The notes beneath the pieces are model-generated. The model did no database searches. It was not told the origin of the DNA and saw nothing but the letters and a program-made list of their open reading frames with translations. From contig CM049308.1 in the NCBI GenBank assembly GCA_026874595.1, positions 46,635,327 to 46,699,326 of the forward strand: 64,000 bases of DNA, given 5' to 3'. Each line of letters starts with the position of its first letter. Within the stretch, counting starts at the first letter, position 1. The position numbers were made by a program, and so were the translations under genes. This document shows positions 12,042-23,749 of the stretch, one piece after another. The DNA is from Sipunculus nudus. Taxonomy: Eukaryota; Annelida; Sipuncula; Golfingiida; Sipunculidae.

Positions 12042-12577
12042 GGTGTCCTGAATTGGGTCAACGGATTAATGCATGTGTGTGATCACTGAACCGCGACGCT
12101 CCAAGCGAACTTGTACGTGTGAGGCCATCCAAGCCTTAGTTAAAACACTGCTTTTATTAAATTATCATTTATCTTACGTTTTTTTGTGTCAGCTTTATAT
12201 TCATTCTTGCAGGTTTTTATTTAGTTACCCCGAGCGATTGTTTTTGCATCATTCATGACACATATATGTTGACGGACGGACAAAAAAACTGGTTTTAAAT
12301 TTGTTGTCATACAGGTGACTACAACAGATTATACATATTCTTTAACAATATATTTTTACCTTAAAATTTTAGCTTGGATGTTTTCATCACGTTAACCTGG
12401 GGAAACCCCGCTTGCGTGATATAAATAAGCTGTTTCGTGCAGTCGAAAACCGCTCCGCCGCGAAAGGGTTTTCTTTAAGTGTAATACAAACAGTATTGCA
12501 CCCTTGATCATGTAACCTTGATTTAATCATTAAGGCAAGTACACCTGTAATTATCTAAATAAACATTACAACATCTG

Positions 12578-12580
<3 letters not shown>
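12042..12580 (+). repeat. Left inverted arm of the foldback element
   Basis: Reading from GGTGTCCTGAATTGGGTCAA through CTTGATTTAATCATTAAGGC, the arm pairs with the reverse complement of 13966-14497 with few differences. The RNA or single-stranded DNA could form a hairpin with a stem of more than 500 bp. Confidence 0.8.
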
Positions 12581-12651
<71 letters not shown>

Positions 12652-12652
12652 T
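12581..12652. repeat. (TC)30 followed by (AC)n microsatellite
   Basis: Sixty bases of uninterrupted TC lead into about six AC units, at the loop edge of the left arm. The mirror position on the right arm carries GAGAGA, so the microsatellite began inside the inverted repeat. Confidence 0.95.
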
Positions 12653-13104
12653 AATGCTAAAAAAATCAAGAAAATACTACAGAAGAAATTACAAGATATC
12701 ACTCTTTACTTGACCATTTTGAGCCAGTATGCATAAACATAAAATATTTACAACATAGGCCTTAATACACTTGCGTAAACTGATATTTTCATTTGCAACA
12801 TATGAAGACAAAGCTACCTTGCGATCCCAACTCATCTTTAAAACATTCACATAATATATCCAAAATCCAGCAGGAATTTAGATCTTATTCAACAAGATAG
12901 TATGTGCAAATCTCTCTCACCGTTGACGAGGATTTTGATAAATTAAGTAGTTATTTAGAAAAAAAATCATGGGGTAATAATTTCATACCAATATTTAATT
13001 CATATTCCTTTCAACCATCATGGCCTTCATTTATATACAAGACAGCTACAACAGATAAAAAAAAGATATACAGATAAAATATATACATGTTGCTGAAAGT
13101 ATTG

Positions 13105-13965
13105 TTGAGAGAGAGAAACAGAGAGAGAGAGAGAGAGTGAGAGAGACAGAGAGGGATAATTTAATTTTCATGAATCCCAGACTTGTCTCATTTAATAAAT
13201 TTATTTTGTCCGATAACGATGTATATGACGAGAGGGAATAATTGAATAAATGAGATAGAGAAGGAGAGAGAATGAAAGATAAAAGAGAGAGAGACGGAAA
13301 GAGACTTAAATTAATTATAATGGATCCCAGTTTGACTCATTTATATAACTTTATTTTGTCCGATGATTTATATTTGGTGAGAGAGAGAGAGAGAATGAGA
13401 GAGAGTTAAATTAATTTTAATGGTTCCCAGACTTGTCTCATTTAATAACTTTATTTTGTCTGATAACGATATATTTTGCGGGAAAGACAGAAAGAAAGAT
13501 TGGAAGAATGAATTGATGAGAGAGAGAGAAAGAAAGAATAATAGAAAGAATGAGAGAGAGAGTTTATTCAATTTTCATGGATCCCAGACTTTTCTTATTT
13601 AATAACCTATTTTGTCCGACAACGATATATGTAAGGCGTCTTATAATGCACAATCAATTTCATATACAGAGAGGGGGAGATAGTAAGAATGAATGAGAGA
13701 AAGAAAGAAAAAAAAAGAAAAGAAAAGAAAAGAAAGAAAGAAAGGATGAAGGAATGAGAGAGATTAAATGAAAGAGATAGAAAAAAATGAGAGTCAGAAT
13801 AAGAGAGAAAAGACGGAAAGAGTGAGTTAATTTAATTTTCATGGATCCTATGTCTTGTTTCATTTAATAACTTTATTTTGTCCGATAACGATATATTTAA
13901 GGCGTGTAATATTGTATAATGCATTTCATATTCATAAAGAGAGAGAGAGAGAGAGAATATGCTGA
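13105..13965. repeat. GA-rich tandem array in the foldback loop
   Basis: Five degenerate copies of a conserved core (ATGGATCCCAGACTTGTCTC, then ACTTTATTTTGTCCGATAAC) lie near 13165, 13320, 13420, 13576 and 13840. They are separated by variable (GA)n/GAAA runs, so the unit length changes from about 100 to 270 bases. Confidence 0.75.
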
Positions 13966-14497
13966 TGTTGTTATGTTTATTTAGATAATTACGGATGTAC
14001 TTGCCTTAATGATTAAATCAAGGTTACATGATCAAGGGTGCAATAATGTTTGTATTACACTTAAAGAGAACCCTTTCGCGGCGGAGCGGTTTTCGACTGC
14101 ACGAAACAGCTTATTTATATCACGCAAGCGGGGTTTCCCCAGGTTAACGTGATGAAACCATTCAAGCTAACATTTTAAGGTAAAAATATATTGTTAAAGA
14201 ATATGTATAATCTGTTGTAATAACCTGTATGACAACACATTTAAAACCAATTTTTTTTGTCCGTCCGTCAACATATATGTGTCATGAATGATGCAAAAAC
14301 AATCGCTCGGGGTAACTAAATAAAAACCTGCAAGAATGAATATAAAGCTGACACAAAAACGTAAGATTAATAATAATTTAATAAAAGCAGTATTTTATCT
14401 AAGGCTTGGATGGCCTCACACGTACAAGTTCGCTTGGAGCGTCGCGGTTCAGTGATCACACACATGCATTAATCCGTTGACCCAATTCAGGACACCT
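13966..14497 (-). repeat. Right inverted arm of the foldback element
   Basis: It is the inverted partner of 12042-12580. It contains CCTTTCGCGGCGGAGCGG, matching CCGCTCCGCCGCGAAAGG of the left arm. Confidence 0.8.
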
Positions 14498-14859
14498 GCC
14501 ATATTTGGGAAGCGGATAACTGGGAAGCGGATAGCCGGGCCTGAACCATTATTTCTTTGATAACTAATCAACTAGAATGCTTTGATTAACTCCAATAACA
14601 TAAGTGTGAACATCTCTTAGTCTGACTGGCACCATATACAAAGGTGTGATTTTCTTTTTAAGATCCATTGCCTTTACTTAACTGCTAATTAGTTCTAACC
14701 TAAGTGTCATCCTCCTTGAACATGCTTTGGCCTTCATTGAATTGCTAATTATACTTACAGGTAATTAACCATTTAGAGACAGATTCAAAATAACAAAAAT
14801 CTAATGTACACTTTTTAACATTTACCATCAAGGAATGACTGGTTATAACACCTCTGTCA

Positions 14860-15378
14860 TAGTACCTATTTACATGCCAGAAATTATGTCAATATTGTGT
14901 AATATGTAGACGTGGTGGGCATCAAAATAATGTACCTTGTTAAGACAGAAAAGATATCATGTAATACAGTCACAAATTCATAAATCCCCTCATCAGCATA
15001 GTTAATCATAACATTATATCTGTCAAATTTAAATTTTTCAGACTGCCATACTGTATAGATCTTTCAACAAATAGCCTTATCATCATTCTACCACTGCTTA
15101 GTTTACTGTCATTGCATTCATATTTGCTAAAAATAAATTGCTTTTTTCAGCCCTTCCCAAATAAATAAGAAATAAAGCACTATATTTTACTCCTTGTTCA
15201 TCCATCAGTCAGGTTATTTCATATATCATTTACTCACATATTACATTATATACCTTTAAAATAGCCCAACATGTCCATGATATTCGTAAGCTTTATCGAC
15301 TCAATATAGTATCACAATTGTGATACATTTATAGTCCAATCATGATCAGCTGAGCATCCCGACCCATGGGTCCCTTGT
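14860..15378 (+). repeat. Family C element, 3' part
   Basis: The text resumes in C sequence (TTTACATGCCAGAAATTATG) next to the LTR-like insertion and ends with CAGCTGAGCATCCCGACCCA and GGGTCCCTTGTT. It may be the other half of a C copy disrupted by family D. Confidence 0.55.
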
Positions 15379-15382
15379 TTTT

Positions 15383-15655
15383 CAAATACTTCTCATGCGA
15401 TGAAGACAAAGTTATATGGCCAAGTCAAAACCTGTGTGACAGTAGCACTCCATTTGTAAATAATATAAATGACATCAATCCTCTTCCCTGTATTCAAAGA
15501 TATTATTAAAATCTTACATAAACTTAACACCAACAACTCATAATACATGTTATATTTATTACCACACAAACCAGCATGTGCCTCATTTCCAAATCATATT
15601 TTGTGATCATATATAATGGCTGAGCACCATGTCCTATTGGTCCCATGTTACTGTA
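15383..15655 (+). repeat. Family C short-form 3' fragment
   Basis: It matches 17400-17642 and 31137-31391 (GGCCAAGTCAAAACCTGTGT, CATCAATCCTCTTCCCTG, AACCAGCATGTGCCTCATTT-like). It ends in a decayed tail GGCTGAGCACCATGTCC. Confidence 0.6.
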
Positions 15656-15714
15656 TAAATTATTCCCTTTTCTCAAGAGTGATTCACCGTATTTGCCCCC
15701 ATATATGTAGAAAA

Positions 15715-15854
15715 ATATCTTTTCTCAAGTTGATAGATGGAAGAAACCATAGTCACTTGCCAAGTATCAGTATATGCTGCTGAAGAAGGGGGCCTATCCT
15801 TTAAGGGTTGGGGGGGGGGGTAATTGTCTGGGGATACTATAAGAGAAGTCTAGT
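15715..15854 (+). repeat. Family A 3' end fragment
   Basis: It matches the A ends at 6200-6342 and 63370-63505: GATAGATGGAAGAAAC, a G-run, then TGTCTGGGGATAC. A decayed terminus AGAAGTCTAG|T follows at 15846-15854. A further C tail (GTCAGCTGAGGCCTATGACC) lies at about 15970-16007. Confidence 0.6.
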
Positions 15855-16007
15855 GAGTCTATATGATTTTCACCACAAAACAGGATCATTTCCTCTTAGC
15901 TTTTCAAATGCTGATATATATAAAAACAATAGAAATAATTATATTTTGCATTTGCTAAAATTTTACAGAAGTCAGCTGAGGCCTATGACCATTTGGTCCC
16001 TTGTTTT

Positions 16008-16411
16008 TATTCTCTCAGATTAAAAGTTCATATTGTCTCAGGTACTGTAGATAAGCAGAGTGATGTGATTCATACACTAATTCTAACACCTAAGAATTTT
16101 CTACTTTTAAGGTTGAACATGGATTTGAAAATGCTGAGGGCTCAGACTTTGCTGGACCCAATGACAAGTAAGTCTCGCTGAATCTTACATAATTGTACAG
16201 GTATTCTGATGCATGTGACACTTGTGCAGTTTAATTAGTTTGGTGGACATGCATGGTGTTACTGGGCTATCTTTTATGATGAGGTTATGGGGTTGTCCTA
16301 CGTATACTGAGGTGCCTCTTGAGACAACTACAGGGGACCAGGCTGTTGCCACATGGTCACCTTGGGGTCGCCTGTATGGTCAGGAGTATTCAATATAATC
16401 TGCTCATTTAT
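16008..16411 (+). other. Short non-repeat segment containing a candidate exon
   Basis: I found no match to the repeat families here. Apart from the candidate exon at 16112-16167 I see nothing identifiable. Confidence 0.35.
16112..16167 (+). CDS. Candidate internal exon of an unrecognised gene
   Basis: A pyrimidine-rich tract (TTTTCTACTTTTAAG) ends in AG just before 16112, and a consensus donor GTAAGT begins at 16168. The 56 bases are open in phase 0 and read VEHGFENAEGSDFAGPNDK, the last codon being split (AA + G). The phase matches the candidate exons at 40807-40845 and 56621-56674, both of which accept one base and leave two. A second frame is also open over this short length, so coding status is not certain. 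I do not recognise the peptide. It lies in one of the few segments free of repeats, which modestly supports selection. Confidence 0.4.
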
Positions 16412-17130
16412 TGTATCCCCAGACAAAGTTGGGATAATATGGTTTAAGCACTGTTGGGCCGCCGCCGCAGAGATTTCGTTTTGACACGAAAACTCAAAAT
16501 ATATTTCACAGATCTTTACCAAACATGACATGTTCTTAGATATGGGTGAGAGAACGAAGCCTATATAAAATGGAGTCATGATCTTTACTAGGAGAGTGAC
16601 CTTGACCATGAATAGGTCTATTTTGGGAGAAAATCACACAAATATCTCAAGAAATATTGCATGGATTGATCCAAAAATCAACTTGAAGGAAGATCTTGGA
16701 TAGTGTTGTCATATACTGGAAACTAGTGGCACCACCTAGTATCCTTCTTTCTTGTTTTCATGCCGTTTAATACCCCCATCATTTGCCCTTTACAGTACTG
16801 TGAGCAATATAAGTTAAAAACTAATGGACAGATTTCTTTCATATTTTGTATATACATAGACATGGGTTATGGGATGATGTATATTTAAATTGGGGTCATG
16901 ACCTTTCCTATGAGTGGCCTTGAACTTGAATATTGCCATATATGATAAAAATCACACAAAATCATAAATATCTCAATAAGGGATGCACAGATTAATCTAA
17001 AAATCAAATTGACCAAAGATCTTGGATAGCTCTGTCTTCTGCGGAAGACAGGTGGCGCCTTCTGTCTTTTACTTGTTTTCGTGCCCATCATTGCCACTTA
17101 ACAGTACTGTGAGCATTATAAGTCTAAAAC
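16412..17130 (+). mobile_element. Family A element, 5' part
   Basis: It starts TGTATCCCCAGACAAAGTTG with GCCGCCGCCGC near 16460 and the usual TCAAAATATATTTCACAGATC and GGGTCATGACCTTT modules. The 3' end is missing. A fragment of another repeat with GGTGGCGCCACC (17212-17223) fills 17131-17235. Confidence 0.65.
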
Positions 17131-17235
17131 TAATGGACAGATTTGGCTGAAATTGTGCATGTCTATTGATCTTGGACTCCTTTCTTTGAAAATTTTCTTA
17201 TAAACCAAACAGGTGGCGCCACCTTCCTTTCAATT

Positions 17236-17643
17236 TTTAGCTCAGCTGACTATAAGTCATCTGAGCTATAGTCGTGGTCCATTGTCCGTCCTCCGTCCGT
17301 CTGTCCGTCCGTCCGTCCGTCCGTAGATGTGGCACGTTTTGAAACCGTAAGACCTAGGAATCCAAAATTTGGCATAATGTTAGATATATGTTCTGTTTAT
17401 AAGTTATATGGCCAAGTCAAAATCTGTGTGACAATAGTACTCCATTTGTTAATAAAATAAATGAAATCAATCCTCTTCCCTGTCTCCAAAGGTACTATCA
17501 AAATCAAACATAAGCTAAACAACAACAACTCATAATACAGCTTATATTTATTACCACACAAAACCAGCATGTGCCTCATTTCTAAATAATATTTTTTTAT
17601 CATATATAACAGCTGAGCGTCGTGACCCATAGGTCCCTTGTTT
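17236..17643 (+). mobile_element. Family C short form, complete
   Basis: This copy is about 408 bases long. The head hairpin AGCTCAGCTGAC/GTCATCTGAGCT (17239-17267) is followed by a long GTCCGTCC run. The 3' end has the inverted stem CAGCTGAGC (17610-17618), the near-palindrome GACCCATAGGTC and CCTTG|TTTT. The flanks (TTCAATTT ... TTTAGAATAAATTAATGCCC) resemble uninterrupted DNA near 39600, so it probably entered a T-run. It is a deletion derivative of the long C form. Confidence 0.7.
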
Positions 17644-17761
17644 TAGAATAAATTAATGCCCTTTACTGAGGAGTGATTTGCCCTTTTGGCCTGAAATTGT
17701 GCATATCCATAGATCTTGGAATTCTCCATCTTTTACCCAAGACTGTTGGTGCCATCTGCCA

Positions 17762-18456
17762 TTTTTAGCTCAGCTGACTATAAGTCATCTGAGCTATAGT
17801 CGTGGACCATTGTCCGTCGTCTGTCCGTCCGTCCGTCCGTAGATGTGGCACGTTTTGAAATCATAAGAACTAGGAATCCAAAATTCAGCATAATGTTAGA
17901 TGTCCCCAAGATCTCCAACCAAGCCGAAAACTGGGTCTTTGCGACTTTGTTCCTTTGAGAAATTAAGGAAAAAACCTAAATTTTTTATTAAAATCCTATT
18001 TTCACACTTTTCAGGACTGCCTAATATCAAAACCACTCATCTGTTTTTCGTCATATTTACCATGAATATTCCTCTATATAGTTCCTTTGTACATGTCAGA
18101 ATTTAAGTATAAATTCTTTAAGTTATGGGCTCGAACATAATGGACTTTGTAATAAATCAGGAAAAATATTTACTCACTTAACATGAAAAATTTTGAAACT
18201 AGTCTATTTTCCCCAAGTATATAACTATGTTTAATTAAGATTCAATTGTTTACCCAAAATTAGATCTGAATTTTGCAAGTTTTTTAAGTTATTAGCATAA
18301 AAATTAAATCAGCACCTTCAATTTTGCCCAACTTTGGCACGTTTTTCTCCTGTAAGTACCATTGGTTTAATTTTCACAATATGTAAACATAAATATTTAA
18401 TTTGTTTAAATTTGAAATTTGAAAATAAAAAGCTTGAAAATTAAGCTAGTTATTGA
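17762..18456 (+). repeat. Family C 5' half, tandem copy 1
   Basis: This head-containing unit is repeated directly at 18457-19186 at an offset of 695 bases. Both copies end in GAAAATTAAGCTAGTTATTG. A diverged H-type fragment (17645-17761) precedes it. Confidence 0.75.
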
Positions 18457-19186
18457 TTTTTAGCTCAGCTGACTATAAGTCATCTGAGCTATAGTCGTGG
18501 TCCATTGTCCGTCGTCTGTCCGTCCGTCTGTCCATCTGTCCGTCCGTCCATCCGTAGATGTGGCACGTTTTGAAACTGTAAGACCTAGGAATCCAAAATT
18601 CAGCATAATGTTAGATGTCCCCAAGATCTCCTACCAAGCCGAAAACTGGGTCTTTGCGACTTCGTTCCTTTGAGAAATTAAGGAAAAACCTCAATTTTTT
18701 TATTAAAATCCTATTTTCACACTTCAGGACTGCCTAATATCAAAACCACTCATCTGTTTTTCCTCATATTTACCATAAATATTCCTCTATATAGTTCCTA
18801 TGTACATGCCAGAAATTAAGTCTGTAAAGTATAAATTCTTTAAGTTATGGGCCCAAACATAATGGACTTTGTAAAAAATCAGGAAAAATAATAACTCACT
18901 TAACATGAAAAATTTTGAAACTAGAGTCTATTTTCTCAAGTATATAACTATGTTTAATTAAGACTCAATTGTTTACCAAAAATTAGATCTGAATTTTGTA
19001 AATTTTTTAAGTTATTAGCATAAAAACAAAAATCAGTACCTTAGATTTTGCCCAACTTTGACCATGGCACGTTTTTTTCCTGTAAGCACCATTGATTTAA
19101 TTTTCACAGCATGTAAACATAAATATTTAGTTTGTCTAAATCTGAAATTTGAAAATAAAAGCTTGAAAATTAAGCTAGTTATTGAT
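18457..19186 (+). repeat. Family C 5' half, tandem copy 2
   Basis: It is closely similar to 17762-18456. It carries its own head hairpin and GTCCGTCC run and continues into the C 3' half at 19190. Confidence 0.75.
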
Positions 19187-19189
19187 TTT

Positions 19190-19343
19190 TTTTTCTGTAG
19201 TCACTTGCTTTGATTACAGATGCAGGGTCCCACTCCAGGTCACTGGAAGTCAGCTATGCCAGGGTTTCTGATTTGTTACAGTCACTGGGGGAGATCCCCT
19301 GCTGTGACAGGTGTACAGTTATTCTCATATCACCACCCCAATC

Positions 19344-19380
<37 letters not shown>

Positions 19381-20376
19381 CAAACACAACCCACCAAGTG
19401 TTATGCAGTAATTGTTATTGTTTTCACTGTATCTCCTTAATTGTAATGCTGTTTCCACTCCGATATGCAAAAACTTTCCTTGAAAAAATAATTCAACTTC
19501 AAGGTGTAATCCAGAAGATGCAATGTTGTGTAATGTACATTTTTAAAGAAATAAATTTTCTTTTAAATGATACGTCAGTATGCTTAAATTATTATAAAAT
19601 ATGTAGCACATTATGGATAAATAAAGACACAATTAAAAATTGTGAAATCTAAATCAAGTATTATTTTTAGATATTTATTGTTTTGCAGATTTAAAAGATA
19701 TATTTTTGTGGTAAAAGATAAATAAACATTTGTATGCATGATGTGGTGTTATCTGACAAGATTGAGATTTATGATGATGCAATTGAGAATTATGAATCAA
19801 CTTTTATATTCAGATATATATGTTAAATTGGGAATGTATAGAAATATAAACTTAAATTAGAAAATAATTGATGTGATAAAAAAATCAGGATTTAATACAA
19901 ACATTTGTTCATTATTTTCCTGCCTCAGCAGAATTTGAGATCAGGCTTTGTTTGCCCTGTTTTATGTTGTTAATTAGCTATATTTCAACTGTATACATTT
20001 CATAAAAAAATACATATATATTTAATAATATATATTATACAAAAAAATAGATGCAATTGAACAAATGTGTAAACTACTGAAATGTCAACAGTTAATCGAA
20101 AAACCAACTAATGATCATGGTAATAGTACAGATCATTGGTTCACAAACTGCTCACATGCTTTAGTTTCAACATAAGGAAACACATGGTCAGGTCAAAAAA
20201 TATTTTTTGCAACAATTTCTTGCTCATCAATACAAACCAATCATATAAACCAACCATGGCCTTTATTACCTCTTCCTCTTACACTTTATCTCCATTAGAT
20301 ATTATTTTAGATTTTTACCTTCAAGGTTAACGCCAGCTGAGCACAGTGACCCATAGGTCCCTTGTTTTTCTTGAGG
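19190..20376 (+). repeat. Family C 3' half, tandem copy 1, with 34-base C-run
   Basis: It starts near TTGCTTTGATTACAGATGCA and ends with CAGCTGAGCACAGTGACCCA and GGTCCCTTGTTTTT. The next unit repeats it at an offset of 1187 bases. A run of 34 C lies at 19345-19378. A splice-like ORF (19216-19311) is discussed among the rejected items. Confidence 0.75.
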
Positions 20377-21547
20377 CTCTATTGTAGTCAGTTGCTTTGA
20401 TTACAGATGCAGGGTCCCACTCCAGGTCACTGGAAGTCAGCTATGCCAGGGTTTCTGATTTGTTACAGTCACTGGGGAGATCCCCTACTGAGACAGGTGT
20501 ACAGTTATTCTCATATCACCACCCCAATCACCCCCCCCCCCCTGCAAACCCAACCCACCAAGTATTATGCAGTAATTGTTATTGTTTTCACTGTATCTCC
20601 TTAATTGTAATGCTGTTTCCACTCCGATATGCATAAACTTTCCTTGAAAAAGTCATTCAAGGTGTAATCCAGAAGAAGCAATGTTGTGTAATGTAGCATG
20701 TTAAAAGAAACCAATTTTCTTTTAAATGATTTTAACAAATATAATTGAACCCATCAGTATGCTTAAATTTATAAAATATGAAGCACATTATGGATAAATA
20801 AAGACACAATTAAAAATTGTGAAATCTAAATCAAGTATTATTTTTAGATATTTATTGTTTTGCAGATTTAAAAGATATATTTTTGTGGTAAATGATAAAT
20901 AAACATTTGTATGCATGATGTGGTGTTATCTGAAAAGATTGAGATTTATGATGATGCAATTGAGAATTATGAATCAACTTTTATATTCAGATATATATAT
21001 GTTATATTGGAAATGTATAAAAATATAAACTTAAATTTTTAAAAAAATTGATGTGATAAAAAATGAGGATTTAATACAAACATTTGTTCATTATTTTCCT
21101 GCCTCAGCAGAATTTGAGATTAGGCATTGTTTACCCTGTTTTATGTTGTAAATTAGTTATATTTCAACTGTATACATTTCATAAAAAAATACATATATAT
21201 TTAATAATATATATTATACAAAAAAATAGATTCAATTAAACAAATGTGTAAACTACTGAAATGTCAACATTTAATCAAAAAGCCAACTAATGGTCATGGT
21301 AATAGTACAGATCATTTGTTCACAAACTGCTCACATGCTTCAGTTTCAACATTAGGAAACACATGGTCATGTCACAAAATATTATTTGCAACAATTTCTT
21401 GCTCATCAATACAAACCAATCATATAAACCAGCCATGGCCTTTATTACCTCTTCCTCTTACACTTCATCTCCATTTGATATTATTTTAGATTTTTACCTT
21501 CAAGGTCAACTTCAGCTGAGCACAGTGACCCATGGGTCCCTTGTTTT
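20377..21547 (+). repeat. Family C 3' half, tandem copy 2
   Basis: It is nearly identical to 19190-20376. The C-run is only 12 bases (20531-20542) and there are small indels, including a lost G that breaks the open frame of copy 1. It ends with the standard tail and CCTTGTTTT. An H-type fragment occupies 21548-21675. Confidence 0.75.
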
Positions 21548-21694
21548 TTTTTTTTCGTGTGATATCCATCTGTACATGTGCTTTGGGTGAAAATTGCTCG
21601 TATCCCAAGTGAGGTTCAAGGTATTGGTCTGAAATTTGGCATGTCACTCCATCTTTGAAAGTTTTGTCCAGACGCGTCTAGACCAATGTCTAGA

Positions 21695-23367
21695 TGCAGA
21701 ATTCCCAGATTATTGGAACTTTATCTTTCAACTGTTTGAAAAAACTTGGTTCGGATTTTAAGGGAATCGGGCTTATCATCAGGTCACATGTGGACTGCTG
21801 CCCCTCATTTATGGTTGACCTCTGACCTTTCCTCGCTGCCCAGCGTCCATTTGTGCGTCTCTTTCCACACATAAACCCAAATATCTCGGGAACCGTTCGA
21901 CCGATCAGGCCAAAAATTTTGCACAAATGTAGCCCCTTCGATAGCTTTATAACCTACACTGCAACCATTTTTGCACAGCGTCCATCTGTTCATCTGTCTT
22001 GGGATAAAATCACTCATATCTAAGCAGTGGTTTGACTTTTCCACCTGAAATTTTGCAAGTTTATACATCCTGGACAGCCCTCTTTATTTTAAGACAGATG
22101 GTGCCACCTACATTCAGATTTACTCTGCAGACATTAAAGCTCATATCTCGGGAACCCTTTGACCGATTGGGCCAAAATTTTGCATGTGTATAGATCTCAC
22201 ATAGCTATTCATAATAGGCAAAACTGGTGGCGCCACCTGCAACCATTTATGCACAGCATTCATCTGTTCATCTGCCTTTGGATAAAATCACTCATATCTC
22301 AGTAGTGGTTTGACTTATCAACCTGAAATTTTGCAGGTTTATACATCCTGGACAGCTTTCTTGATTTAATGACAGGTGGCACCACCTACATTCAAGTGAC
22401 TGCAGACATCCAAGCTCATATCTTGGGAACCATTTGACCAGTTAGGCAAGAATTTTGCATGTGTATTGATCTCACATAGCTCTTCATCATAGGCAAAACT
22501 GGTGGCGTCCCCTCCAACCATTTATGCACAGTGTCCATCTGTTCATCTGCCTTGGGATAAAATCACTCATATTTCAGCAGTGGTTTGACTTTTCCACCTG
22601 AAATTTTGCAGGTTTATACATCCTGGACAGCTCTCTTGATTTTATGACAGGTGGCGCCATCTACCTTCAGGTTTACTCTGCAGACATCCAAGCTCATATC
22701 TTGGGAACCGTTTGACCGATTGGGCAAAAATTTTGCCTGTGTATAGATCTCACATAGCTCTTCATCATAGGCAAAACTGGTGGCGCCATCTGCAACCATT
22801 TATGCACAGCATCCATCTGTTCATCTGCCTTTGGATAAAATCACTCATATCTCAGAAATGGTTTGACTTATCCACCTGAAATTTTGCAGGTTTATACATC
22901 CTAGACAGCTTTCTTAATTTTATGACAGGGGGGCGCCACCTACATTCACGTTTACTCTGCAGACATCCAGGCTCATATCTCGGGAACCGTTTGACTGATT
23001 GGGCCAAAATCTTGCTTGTGTATAGATCTCACATAGCTCTTCATCATTGGCAAGACTGGTGGCGCCATCTGCAACCACTTATGCACAGCGTCGATCTGTT
23101 CATCTGCCTTGGGATAAAATCAATCATATCTCAGAAGTGGTTTGACTTATCCACCTGAAATTTTGCAGGTTTATACATCCTGGACAATTTTCTCGATTTT
23201 ATGACAGGTGGCACCACCTACATTCATGTTTACGCTGCAGACATCCATGCTAATATGCAACACACCTCACTATTATTCCCTTTGCCACTTAATGCATGCC
23301 TCACTTCACCCGTCCCACTCTGATTTCAGCGGATAAACATAGTCACTTGTCGACTAACCATATTCTA
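21695..23367 (+). repeat. Family B tandem array with 3' terminus
   Basis: About five double units of 270-290 bases follow, each with GGTGGCGCCACC or a near copy (perfect at 22226-22237), CATCTGTTCATCTGCC and CTCATATCTCGGGAACC. The array ends with the family B 3' signature: CAGCGGATA, a hairpin AGTC-ACTTGTC-GACT and TATTCTA. The 5' terminus is absent. Open frames on both strands come from the repeat. Confidence 0.75.
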
Positions 23368-23749
23368 TTTTTAAAATGTCCTAGTCTGAAACTTGCAGGT
23401 CTGAAACGTCCATTTTGCTGAAATCATAATGACTAAGGTAGATATGCAGGACTTAAGAGGATCAATATGAAATTTTAGAAATAAACCTCCATTCATACTC
23501 CCAAACTTTGCACAGGTTCGCATTTGGCCTGTAGACCTTGTTAAAGTATAAATTAGTCCCCTTTTCTCATAAAAGAATGGTTTGATGCATCCATCCGAAA
23601 TATGCATGTTCATAGATCTATTATTTCTTTATATTGTGTACTAGACTGGTGGTGCCACCTACAATCAGTTTCACCTGGCATCCATCTGAATATCTATTTT
23701 TGGTCAGCTGACTGAAAATCATCTGAGCTATATCCTTGGCTTGAATTTG
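23368..23749 (+). repeat. Mixed fragments: F tail, H unit, C2 head
   Basis: CACAGGTTCGCATTTGGCCT, then GTAGACCTTGTT (23511-23541), is a decayed family F 3' end. Next comes an H-type unit with GGTGGTGCCACC, then a diverged C head (GGTCAGCTGACTGAAAATCA) at 23701-23735. Confidence 0.5.

Larger units (their letters stand above)
11802..14547. mobile_element. Long-inverted-repeat (foldback or Mutator-like) element
   Basis: The outer ends carry CCCGGCTATCCGCTTCCCAG in opposite orientation, near 11811 and 14535. The inner arms, about 12042-12580 and 13966-14497, are near-identical inverted copies. The left side has about 190 extra bases between outer repeat and arm (about 11850-12041). The element is flanked by direct repeats ATTATTTC (11794-11801 and 14548-14555). 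That sequence occurs once in the uninterrupted family D copy, so it is a true target duplication. The loop holds (TC)n and GA-rich tandem repeats and no transposase frame. An 8-9 bp duplication with very long TIRs suits Mutator-like or hAT-like foldback elements; the superfamily is an inference. Confidence 0.8.
11355..14859 (-). mobile_element. LTR-like repeat (family D), minus copy split by an insertion
   Basis: The halves 11355-11801 and 14548-14859 together match the reverse complement of 1501-2259. They are separated by the long-inverted-repeat element at 11802-14547. On the minus strand it begins TGACAGAGGTG and ends CCGTGTGACA. Removing the insert and one copy of its 8-bp target duplication leaves about 751 bases, close to the 759 of the intact copy. 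Confidence 0.6.

Noticed and set aside
19216-19311. Exon-like segment after TTTGATTACAG with donor GTGTAC
   Set aside because: It lies inside a duplicated repeat unit, the second copy has a frame-shifting base loss, and its phase does not fit the other exon candidates.
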